Assembly (NCBI RefSeq): GCF_000808015.1
Contig: NZ_JWHR01000074.1
Location: 1-16,732 of the forward strand
DNA: 16,732 bases
Direction of reading: 5' to 3'
DNA from: Terrisporobacter othiniensis
GTDB lineage: Bacteria > Bacillota > Clostridia > Peptostreptococcales > Peptostreptococcaceae
Every line of letters begins with the position of its first letter. Position 1 is the first letter of the stretch. The position numbers were made by a program, and so were the translations under genes. The notes below the pieces were generated by a model. The model was not told where the DNA came from and did not search any database. It was given only the letters and a program-made list of their open reading frames with translations. Shown here one piece after another: positions 7,072 to 13,548 of this stretch.

Positions 7072-8241
7072 ATGAATAGAGTAATATGGATGGTTATAGA
7101 TAGCGTTGGTGTAGGAGCGCTTAAGGATTCACAAGAATTTGGAGATGTGGGAGTAAATACTTTAGGTAATATAGTTAAAAATCATAAAGATATTAAAATA
7201 CCTAATATGATTAAATTAGGTCTTGGAAATATAGATGGAATAGATTATTTACCAAAGACAGAAAATCCAATAGGTTCATTTGGTAAATGTGATGAATTAT
7301 CATGTGGAAAAGATACAACAACAGGACACTGGGAAATGACTGGTGTAGTGGTGGAAAAGCCTTTTAAAACATTCCCAGATGGATTTACAAAAGAAATAAT
7401 AGATGAGTTTGAAAAAAGAACTGGAAGAAAAGTAGTTGGAAATAAGCCAGCTTCTGGAACAGCTATACTTGATGAGTATGGTGAACATCAAATGAAAACA
7501 GGAGATGTAATAGTATATACTTCAGCAGATAGTGTATTCCAAATTGCAGCTCATGAAGAAGTAATACCTCTTGAAGAGCTATATAAAATGTGTGAAATTG
7601 CAAGAGAAATAATGATGGGTGATAATGCTGTAGCTAGAATAATAGCAAGACCTTATATAGGGGAAAAGGCAGGTAAGTTTGAAAGAACTTCTAACAGAAG
7701 AGACTACTCATTAAATCCATTTGAATCTACAGTATTAGACACAATAAAAGAATCTAATTTAGATGTTATAGGTGTGGGAAAAATAGAAGATATATTTAAT
7801 GGACAAGGTATAACTGAAGCTATACACACTAAAGATAATATGGATGGTGTAGATCAAACTATAAATTATATTAAAAAAGAAAATAATGGAGTAATCTTCA
7901 CAAATCTAGTTGATTTTGATTCAAAATATGGACACAGAAGAAACTCTTTAGGATATAAAGAAGCTTTAGAAGAATTTGATGCTAGAATACCTGAAATAAT
8001 ATCATCAATGAAAGAAGATGATATATTAATAATAAATGCAGACCATGGAAATGATCCTACTTACAAAGGTACTGATCACACTAGAGAATATATACCAGTA
8101 CTTGTGTATGGTAAAAATATTAAAAATGGAATAAACTTAGGAATAAGAAAAAGCTTTGCAGATATAGGAGCTACTGTAGCAGATATATTAAATGTTAAGT
8201 TACCTAATAATGGTGAAAGTTTTAAAAATGAAATAATGTAG
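7072..8241 (+). CDS. deoB: Phosphopentomutase
   Basis: A 389-residue phosphopentomutase interconverting (deoxy)ribose-1-phosphate and (deoxy)ribose-5-phosphate. It is an alkaline-phosphatase-superfamily metalloenzyme: the first metal Asp lies in MVIDSVGVGALKDS (D10), the phospho-acceptor Thr region is GKDTTTGHWEMTG (79-91), and the C-terminal metal cluster is NADHGNDPTY with TDHTREYIPV. Length is normal. ATG 7072 is chosen because AAGGAGG (7057-7063) precedes it; an in-frame start at 7006 lies inside the xerD-like gene. It is followed 25 bases later by the nucleoside phosphorylase that makes its substrate. Confidence 0.96.
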   Translation: MNRVIWMVIDSVGVGALKDSQEFGDVGVNTLGNIVKNHKDIKIPNMIKLGLGNIDGIDYLPKTENPIGSFGKCDELSCGKDTTTGHWEMTGVVVEKPFKTFPDGFTKEIIDEFEKRTGRKVVGNKPASGTAILDEYGEHQMKTGDVIVYTSADSVFQIAAHEEVIPLEELYKMCEIAREIMMGDNAVARIIARPYIGEKAGKFERTSNRRDYSLNPFESTVLDTIKESNLDVIGVGKIEDIFNGQGITEAIHTKDNMDGVDQTINYIKKENNGVIFTNLVDFDSKYGHRRNSLGYKEALEEFDARIPEIISSMKEDDILIINADHGNDPTYKGTDHTREYIPVLVYGKNIKNGINLGIRKSFADIGATVADILNVKLPNNGESFKNEIM

Positions 8242-8266
8242 CAAAGTGAATCTTTAGGAGGCAGCA

Positions 8267-9592
8267 ATGAGAATATACGATATAATAAGAAAAAAAAGAG
8301 ATAAAGAAGTTTTAACAAAAGAAGAAATAGATTTTTTTGTAGATAGATATTCAAAGGGGCAAATTCCAGATTATCAAGCATCAGCTCTTTTAATGGCTAT
8401 ATATTTAAATAAAATGAATAAGCAAGAGACTGCTTATTTAACAGAAGCAATGATGAATTCAGGAGAAGTAATGGATTTATCTGCAATAAATGGTGTTAAA
8501 GTTGATAAACACTCAACAGGAGGAGTGGGAGATAAGACTACAATTGCCCTAGCACCTTTAATGGCAGCTTGTGGTGTTCCTGTGGCTAAAATGTCAGGGA
8601 GAGGTCTTGGACATACAGGAGGAACTTTAGATAAGCTAGAAGCTATACCGGGATTTTCAATAGAAATGAGCTCTAAGAAATTTATAGATTCAGTAAATGA
8701 TATAAAAATAGCTGTTTGTGGTCAAACGGCATCAATAGCAGTTGCTGATAAAAAAATGTATGCTCTTAGAGATGTTACAGCAACAGTTGATAATATATCG
8801 TTAATAGCTGCATCTATTATGTGTAAAAAATTAGCCTCTGGAGCTGATGCAATAGTTTTAGATGTTAAAACTGGAGACGGAGCATTTATGAAAACTTTAG
8901 ATGACTCTTTCGCATTAGCTAAGGAAATGGTGGAAATTGGAACAGCTATGAATAGAGAAACCATAGCTATAATAAGTGATATGGACGAACCTTTAGGAAG
9001 TGCTGTTGGTAACTCATTAGAAGTTATAGAAGCCATAGAAGCCTTAAAAGGAAGAGGTCCAAAAGATTTTATGACACTTTGTGAGACATTAGGTGCTTAT
9101 ATGTTAGTATCATCTAAAATAGCTTCAGATTATGAAGATGGAGTAAGAAGAATTAAAGAAGCACTAGAATCTGGTGCTGCTTTAAAAAAATTCAAAGAGT
9201 TTGTTTCAAATCAAGGAGGGAATCCTGAAGTAGCAGATGATTATTCTTTATTGCCTGAGGCAAACCATATAGTTGAAATAAAATCTGACAAAACAGGTTT
9301 CATAGATAAAATAGAAGCTGAAGCTGTTGGAGTTAGTGCAATGGTACTTGGTGCAGGAAGAGAAACTAAAGAAGATAAACTAGATTTAAGTGCAGGTATA
9401 ATACTAAAGAAAAAAGTAGGAGACTTTGTAAACGAAGGAGATACTTTAGCAGTTATGCACTTTAATAGAGAAAATAAATTTGAAGATGCAAAGAGAAGAT
9501 TTAAAAATGCTTATATAATAAGCGAAGAAAAAGCTGAACCTAAAAAATTAATATATGGTGTCGTGACAAAAGATGGAATAAGTAAATTCTAG
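8267..9592 (+). CDS. pdp: Pyrimidine-nucleoside phosphorylase
   Basis: A 441-residue enzyme cleaving uridine, deoxyuridine or thymidine with phosphate to give base and pentose-1-phosphate, which DeoB then converts. The thymidine/pyrimidine phosphorylase signature is SGRGLGHTGGTLDKLE (residues 107-122), preceded by the phosphate-binding KHSTGGVGDKTT. Further segments typical of the family are GQTASIAVADKKMYALRDVT and the C-terminal barrel-sandwich part (ILKKKVGDFVNEGDTLAVMH). ATG 8267 follows AGGAGG (8256-8261). deoB and this gene form a salvage pair ended by the strong terminator at 9603-9644. Confidence 0.95.
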   Translation: MRIYDIIRKKRDKEVLTKEEIDFFVDRYSKGQIPDYQASALLMAIYLNKMNKQETAYLTEAMMNSGEVMDLSAINGVKVDKHSTGGVGDKTTIALAPLMAACGVPVAKMSGRGLGHTGGTLDKLEAIPGFSIEMSSKKFIDSVNDIKIAVCGQTASIAVADKKMYALRDVTATVDNISLIAASIMCKKLASGADAIVLDVKTGDGAFMKTLDDSFALAKEMVEIGTAMNRETIAIISDMDEPLGSAVGNSLEVIEAIEALKGRGPKDFMTLCETLGAYMLVSSKIASDYEDGVRRIKEALESGAALKKFKEFVSNQGGNPEVADDYSLLPEANHIVEIKSDKTGFIDKIEAEAVGVSAMVLGAGRETKEDKLDLSAGIILKKKVGDFVNEGDTLAVMHFNRENKFEDAKRRFKNAYIISEEKAEPKKLIYGVVTKDGISKF

Positions 9593-9602
9593 TTAAATGT
9601 TT

Positions 9603-9644
9603 AAAAAAGCTTAACTTGTAAAAAATAAAGTTAAGCTTTTTTTT
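9603..9644 (+). terminator. Rho-independent terminator after the nucleoside salvage genes
   Basis: A perfect 15-base stem (AAAAAAGCTTAACTT, 9603-9617, with AAGTTAAGCTTTTTT, 9628-9642), a 10-base loop and an uninterrupted T-run to 9644 lie 10 bases after the stop codon. The flanking A-run and T-run make it partly bidirectional. Confidence 0.93.
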
Positions 9645-9700
9645 ATTTTTAAATTGAATCAGAGAAGAGATTTGAATTTTATTTATAGAATATACTAGTT

Positions 9701-9720
9701 TGAGTAAAGCGAATTTTTTT
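9701..9720 (+). repeat. Short copy (tail only) of the GAAGC...TTTTTT intergenic repeat
   Basis: TGAGTAAAGCGAATTTTTTT matches the tail of the copy at 13432-13450 at 17 of 19 positions, with only transitions as differences. It stands alone, 57 bases after the terminator, without the GGGCnAAGC head seen in the other two copies. Confidence 0.55.
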
Positions 9721-9736
9721 AATTCTGACATTTTTA

Positions 9737-9765
9737 TTGAAATATTTTAACCTTAGATTTATAAT
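9737..9765 (+). promoter_or_regulatory. Sigma-A promoter of the mltG operon
   Basis: TTGAAA (9737-9742), a 17-base spacer and TATAAT (9760-9765) form a near-consensus vegetative promoter 36 bases upstream of the mltG start and downstream of the pdp terminator. Confidence 0.75.
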
Positions 9766-9801
9766 AAAAAGGATATAAAAGAGATAAGGAGTTAGCAACT
9801 T

Positions 9802-10869
9802 ATGAATTTGAACAATTATAAAAGTAAAAAAATTATGGTGGCTATAGTAATTTCAATTCTTATTTTGATTCTTGTAGCAATTTTTGTAGTTACTCAAATA
9901 GGTCCATACAATAAAAATAATAAAGAGGATATTGTAGTTGATATACCAACAGGATCTACGTTAAGCCAAGTTACAAATATATTGAAAGAAAATAAGTTAA
10001 TTAAAAATAAAATTTTATTTAAATTATATGTAAGAGTAAGTAATAATACTTCAAAACTTAAATCTGGAAAATACTTATTTAACCAAGCGTATTCAAATAA
10101 GGATATAGTTCAAGATTTATCTGAAGGTAAAGTTTACAATGATGGTATAAAAATAACAGTTCCAGAAGGTTCTACTTCTTTTGAAATTATTGACATTCTT
10201 GTTAAAAATAAATTAGGAGATAAAAAAATTTATGAAGAATTAATAAATAATCCTAAAGAATTTAAAGATAACTTTAAATTTTTAGCTGACGAAAAAATTG
10301 TATCATTAGAAGGTTTTTTATATCCAAGTACTTATTATTTTAATGAGAGTAAAACTGAAAAAGAAATTTTAAATCATATGTTGGAGACTTTTGAGTCAAA
10401 ATATACTGAAAAATTACAAAAAAGACAAAAAGAACTTAAAAAATCTTTATATGAGGTGATTAACTTAGCTTCTATAGTAGAAAAGGAAGCTGTACTTGAT
10501 GAAGATAGACCAATAATATCAAGTGTATTTTACAATAGGATAAAGATAGGCATGCCATTACAATCTGATGCAACAATTCAATATATTTTTAAGGAAAGAA
10601 AGAAAAGTATAACTTATAATGATTTAAAAATTGATTCTCCATATAATACCTATAAGGTTCAAGGATTACCGCCTACACCTATTGCTAATCCAGGTATAAA
10701 ATCAATAGAAGCTGTTTTATACCCATCAAATACAGAATATTTATACTTCGTGGCAACCATAGAAGGTGGAAATACTTATAGTAAAACTTATGAAGAGCAT
10801 GTAAAAAATGTGGAGCAATATAGAAAAGATAGAGAAGAGAGAAATAATAGTTACTCTACGGATAAATAG
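9802..10869 (+). CDS. mltG: Endolytic transglycosylase MltG
   Basis: A 355-residue protein of the YceG/MltG family. It has a short cytoplasmic N-terminus, one membrane helix (about residues 10-32, IMVAIVISILILILVAIFVV), a LysM-like region (about 43-80) and the catalytic domain. The catalytic Glu is probably E227 in LASIVEKEA, matching E218 of E. coli MltG; LQSDATIQY, YNTY and GLPPTPIANPG are further family marks. MltG cleaves nascent glycan strands at the outer membrane face and sets strand length. ATG 9802 follows AAGGAG (9786-9791). It opens a three-gene set with the tRNA-modifying genes, the same order as Bacillus yrrL-yrrM-yrrN. A 132-base gap with a hairpin separates it from the methyltransferase gene. 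Confidence 0.93.
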   Translation: MNLNNYKSKKIMVAIVISILILILVAIFVVTQIGPYNKNNKEDIVVDIPTGSTLSQVTNILKENKLIKNKILFKLYVRVSNNTSKLKSGKYLFNQAYSNKDIVQDLSEGKVYNDGIKITVPEGSTSFEIIDILVKNKLGDKKIYEELINNPKEFKDNFKFLADEKIVSLEGFLYPSTYYFNESKTEKEILNHMLETFESKYTEKLQKRQKELKKSLYEVINLASIVEKEAVLDEDRPIISSVFYNRIKIGMPLQSDATIQYIFKERKKSITYNDLKIDSPYNTYKVQGLPPTPIANPGIKSIEAVLYPSNTEYLYFVATIEGGNTYSKTYEEHVKNVEQYRKDREERNNSYSTDK

Positions 10870-10920
10870 GGTAAGTATATTATTGATAGTTTTTTAATTG
10901 TAAAGATTTTATGTTTTTAT

Positions 10921-10952
10921 GGATTATGTCTTAAAAATTTAAGATATAATCC
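10921..10952 (+). promoter_or_regulatory. Hairpin with embedded TATAAT upstream of the methyltransferase gene
   Basis: GGATTATGTCTT (10921-10932) pairs with AAGATATAATCC (10941-10952) over 12 bases with one G-U pair and an 8-base loop. No U-tract follows, so it is not a standard terminator. A perfect TATAAT (10945-10950) lies in the 3' arm, but no convincing -35 box is present; it could be a weak internal promoter or an RNA processing site. Confidence 0.45.
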
Positions 10953-11001
10953 TATTAATTTGAAAAGAGTAAATTAAGTGAGAAATTAAGGAGTGAAAGA
11001 A

Positions 11002-11664
11002 TTGAGTAATATCGTAAATAATGAAGTTGAAAGATATATAAGAGAAACACTAAAAGATAAAGATGGTTTATTAAAAGAATTAGAAGAATATGCAGTGGAG
11101 TATAATGTTCCTATTGTGCACAAAGAAGTATCAGATTTATTAAAAGTTTTATTAAAAGTTCAAAAACCTAAAAGTATATTAGAAGTAGGTTGTGCAATTG
11201 GATATTCATCTATTTTATTTTCAACTTCTACAAATGGAGAAGCTAAAATAATAACAGTAGAGAGAAATGAAAAAATGATTGAACAAGCAAAGAAAAACTT
11301 TGAAAGATCAGGATTTGATAATAATATTACCTTATTAGAAGGGGATGCGGAAGAATTATTGAAAAATGTTGAAGGCGAATTTGATATGATTTTCTTAGAT
11401 GCAGCGAAAGGTCAATATCAACTATTCTATGACTTAGTAATAGATAAGCTTAAAGTTGGTGGTCTTTTAATTTCAGATAATATTCTTTACAAAGGTATGA
11501 TTGCTGATGATGCTCTTGTTATGAGAAGAAAAAAAACTATTGTAAAAAGAATGAGAAACTACTTAGACTATATATGTAACTGTAACTACTTAAGTACATC
11601 GCTAATACCTATAGGAGATGGAGTAGCGCTAAGTTACAAAGAAAAAGAAAGGGTTGAAGAATAA
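11002..11664 (+). CDS. trmR: SAM-dependent O-methyltransferase, TrmR (YrrM)-like tRNA 5-hydroxyuridine methyltransferase
   Basis: A 220-residue family-3 (COMT-like) O-methyltransferase. SAM motif I is ILEVGCAIGYSS (59-70), with the acidic SAM ribose contact in TVERNE (E87). Metal-binding residues are D133 in FLDAAKGQY and D159-N160 in ISDNIL. In Bacillus TrmR converts 5-hydroxyuridine at wobble position 34 of tRNA to 5-methoxyuridine; that specific role is inferred from synteny with mltG and a U32 gene. Start TTG 11002 is chosen: AAGGAG (10988-10993) is 8 bases upstream, whereas an in-frame GTG at 10993 overlaps that ribosome site. Its stop codon overlaps the next ATG by one base. Confidence 0.82.
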   Translation: MSNIVNNEVERYIRETLKDKDGLLKELEEYAVEYNVPIVHKEVSDLLKVLLKVQKPKSILEVGCAIGYSSILFSTSTNGEAKIITVERNEKMIEQAKKNFERSGFDNNITLLEGDAEELLKNVEGEFDMIFLDAAKGQYQLFYDLVIDKLKVGGLLISDNILYKGMIADDALVMRRKKTIVKRMRNYLDYICNCNYLSTSLIPIGDGVALSYKEKERVEE

Positions 11665-12593
11665 TGTTAAACTTAGAATTATCATCTTTTGCCAAGGATT
11701 TACAAGGATTAAAAGGAGCTCTTGAAAGTGGAGCAGATTCTGTATATATAGGTGGACAAACTTTTGGAATGGATACTATTTCACATAAATTTTCTATGGA
11801 AGATTTACAAGAAGGTATAAACTTTGCTCATGAAAGAAATAAAAAGGTTTATGTAACTATATCATTATTACCACACAATAATGACTTTGTTAAATTAGAA
11901 GAATATTTATTAAAGCTAAATGAAATAAAAGTAGATGGTTTAATATTATGTGAGCCTGGTACTTTAGAAATAGTTAGAAGAGTAATACCTAATATGAAAG
12001 TTCATATGGGAATGCAAGCTAACATTTACAACTACGAGACAGCAAAATTTTATTATGATTTAGGTGTTCGAAGAGTTGTAATAGCTAAAGAATTGGCTCT
12101 TAAAGATATAATAGAAATAAGAAAAAATGCACCATTAGACTTAGAAATAGAAGCATTTATACATGGATCAATGGTAATGTCATATTCAGGAAGAAGATTA
12201 TTATCAAATTATTTGAAAAGTAGAGATGCAGATAAATATGATGAAGAAAAGCACTATAACTTAGTAGAAGAAAAAAGACCTGGTCAATATTGCCCGATAT
12301 ATGAAGATGAGGGTGGAACAATTTTCTATGCTGCTAAGGATTTATGTATGATAGAATTTATTCCACACATGATTAAATCAGGTGTTACTACTTTAACTAT
12401 AGAAGGAAATATGAAATCAAATAAATATACTGAAGAAGTAATAAAAGTATATAGGAAAGCTATTGATGAATTTATAAAAAGTCCAGATAACTGGGAATTT
12501 GATAAAAGTTGGCTAGAAGAATTACAAAATATAGATCATAGAGATCTAACGACTGGATTTTATTTAGAAGAAAATATAGATTATATAAAGTAA
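11664..12593 (+). CDS. trhP1: Peptidase U32 family protein, TrhP1 (YrrN)-like tRNA U34 hydroxylation protein
   Basis: A 309-residue U32-family protein, the length of the short (YrrN/TrhP1) subtype rather than the 400-450 residues of YrrO or E. coli YegQ. The TIM-barrel start reads GALESGADSVYIGG, and the U32 signature region is EAFIHGSMVMSYSGRRLLSN. The Cys positions of the canonical signature (HGxMC, SGRC, NRGxCxxxC) are V, R and absent here; remaining Cys are in QYCPIYEDEG and KDLCMIE. TrhP proteins support prephenate-dependent hydroxylation of tRNA U34, the substrate for TrmR encoded just upstream. ATG 11664 overlaps the trmR stop (TAATG), implying translational coupling. A protease role is unlikely. 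No longer second U32 gene follows, unlike Bacillus. Confidence 0.8.
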   Translation: MLNLELSSFAKDLQGLKGALESGADSVYIGGQTFGMDTISHKFSMEDLQEGINFAHERNKKVYVTISLLPHNNDFVKLEEYLLKLNEIKVDGLILCEPGTLEIVRRVIPNMKVHMGMQANIYNYETAKFYYDLGVRRVVIAKELALKDIIEIRKNAPLDLEIEAFIHGSMVMSYSGRRLLSNYLKSRDADKYDEEKHYNLVEEKRPGQYCPIYEDEGGTIFYAAKDLCMIEFIPHMIKSGVTTLTIEGNMKSNKYTEEVIKVYRKAIDEFIKSPDNWEFDKSWLEELQNIDHRDLTTGFYLEENIDYIK

Positions 12594-12600
12594 TAATGTT

Positions 12601-12637
12601 AAAATGCACAGTTATAAAAATAAATGTGCATTTTTTA
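12601..12637 (+). terminator. Rho-independent terminator of the mltG-trmR-trhP1 operon
   Basis: AAAATGCACA (12601-12610) and TGTGCATTTT (12625-12634) form a perfect 10-bp stem with a 14-base loop, followed by T-rich sequence, 8 bases after the stop codon. Confidence 0.88.
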
Positions 12638-12642
12638 TTGAA

Positions 12643-12685
12643 GGAAATTATATGTTATCTGTTTTATGGATAACATATAATCTCC
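12643..12685. repeat. Long inverted repeat downstream of the operon terminator
   Basis: Arms 12643-12659 and 12669-12685 (ATTATATGTTATC against GATAACATATAAT, extended by GGA/TCC past one mismatch) pair at 16 of 17 positions around a 9-base loop. There is no T-run, so it is not a terminator. It abuts and slightly overlaps the GC-richer repeat copy at 12684. Function unknown. Confidence 0.8.
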
Positions 12686-12759
12686 AACCTAATGGGCGAA
12701 GCTGTTGGCGACATGAAGTGGAGAGCCCACGCAGTGGCTTAAGCGAAGTGAATTTTTTT
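12684..12759 (+). repeat. Intergenic repeat, long copy
   Basis: A GC-richer island in AT-rich intergenic DNA: CCAAC, then GGGCGAAGC, GTTGG, ACATGA, a CCACGCAGTGG mini-hairpin and the tail TAAGCGAAGTGAATTTTTT. Head and tail match the copy at 13390-13450; the insert around the mini-hairpin is specific to this copy. CCAAC (12684-12688) can pair with GTTGG (12704-12708). The T-run could serve as a backup terminator. Confidence 0.6.
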
Positions 12760-12853
12760 ATTTTAATTAATAGATAAGATTTATGGGTATTATAAATATA
12801 AAATATAAAAAATTAAAATAGTAATGTATTGTAAGAATATACTATGATGGCAA

Positions 12854-12882
12854 TTGAATTAAATTAAAAAATTTATTATAAT
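12854..12882 (+). promoter_or_regulatory. Sigma-A promoter of the marR gene
   Basis: TTGAAT (12854-12859), a 17-base spacer and TATAAT (12877-12882) make a good vegetative promoter 34 bases before the regulator start. I see no obvious palindromic operator overlapping it. Confidence 0.72.
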
Positions 12883-12916
12883 ACATTTAGAATATAAAGG
12901 ACGGAGAGTATAAATT

Positions 12917-13372
12917 ATGGAAAATAGAACAGAGGAAATTTTAAATAAATTATTAGTACAATTATTTAATGACATTTTACATATTGAAGAAAAAGCTATG
13001 AAAAATACAGAGTTTAAAAATCTTTCAATAACAGAAATACATACAATAGAAGCTATTGGAACGGAAGGAAATAGAACAATGGGGGAAATTGCCCATGATT
13101 TAAGAATAACAGTGGGAACTCTTACTACAGCCATAAACAGACTTATAAAAAAAGGCTATGTTGAGAGAAAAAGAATAGAAGAAGATAGAAGAGTAGTTCT
13201 TGTTAGTCTTACTGAAACAGGTAGAGAAGTTTTTGATGTTCATAGCGTATTTCATAAGGAAATGATAGATGGAATACTTGAGAATTTTAAAGGAAATGAA
13301 TTAGAAGTATTAACAAAAGCTCTTGGAAAAGCAAATAGATTCTTTGAACGAAAATATGAAAGCTTTCAATAG
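12917..13372 (+). CDS. MarR-family transcriptional regulator, FabT-like
   Basis: A 151-residue winged-helix regulator. The first helix region (LFNDILHIEEKAMKNTEFKN then LSITEIHTIEAIG) strongly resembles my recollection of streptococcal FabT. The recognition helix is about 65-78 (ITVGTLTTAINRLI), and the wing carries the typical D90-R91-R92 of MarR proteins. FabT represses fatty-acid synthesis genes together with acyl-ACP; no such gene is in this window, so the target is unknown. ATG 12917 follows CGGAG (12902-12906). The gene is monocistronic, with its own promoter and a terminator overlapping the stop codon. A different MarR specificity is quite possible. Confidence 0.85.
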   Translation: MENRTEEILNKLLVQLFNDILHIEEKAMKNTEFKNLSITEIHTIEAIGTEGNRTMGEIAHDLRITVGTLTTAINRLIKKGYVERKRIEEDRRVVLVSLTETGREVFDVHSVFHKEMIDGILENFKGNELEVLTKALGKANRFFERKYESFQ

Positions 13373-13384
13373 GAAGCTTTTTTT
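13358..13384 (+). terminator. Rho-independent terminator overlapping the marR stop codon
   Basis: AAAGCTTTC (13359-13367) and GGAAGCTTT (13372-13380) form a 9-bp stem with one G-U pair around an AATA loop, followed by a T-run to 13384. The stop TAG (13370-13372) lies in the loop and the base of the 3' arm. Confidence 0.87.
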
Positions 13385-13389
13385 AATTT

Positions 13390-13450
13390 CCAACGTTGTG
13401 ACTTGAGCAACGGGCAAAGCCTTTGGTTACATGAGTGAAGCAAATTTTTT
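13390..13450 (+). repeat. Intergenic repeat, medium copy
   Basis: The copy holds CCAA (13390-13393), GGGCAAAGC (13412-13420), TTGG (13423-13426), ACATGA and the tail TGAGTGAAGCAAATTTTTT (13432-13450). It shares order and core words with the copy at 12684-12759, and its tail with the copy at 9701-9720. It lies 5 bases after the marR terminator. Confidence 0.6.
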
Positions 13451-13548
13451 ATATATAAAAATAATAATTTTTTATTTAATATTTACCATTTCAGTATTTT
13501 TTTTCTTTTACTTGTTAAAAATAATTACAAAGGATAAGAGGTGATTAA

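Noticed and set aside
8076..8381. Minus-strand open frame of 101 codons
   Set aside because: It crosses the deoB-pdp boundary antisense to two well-recognised genes, is low in complexity and has no ribosome site; an AT-rich shadow.
12859..13134. Minus-strand open frame antisense to marR
   Set aside because: Covers the marR promoter and the winged helix in reverse; no ribosome site, no family resemblance.
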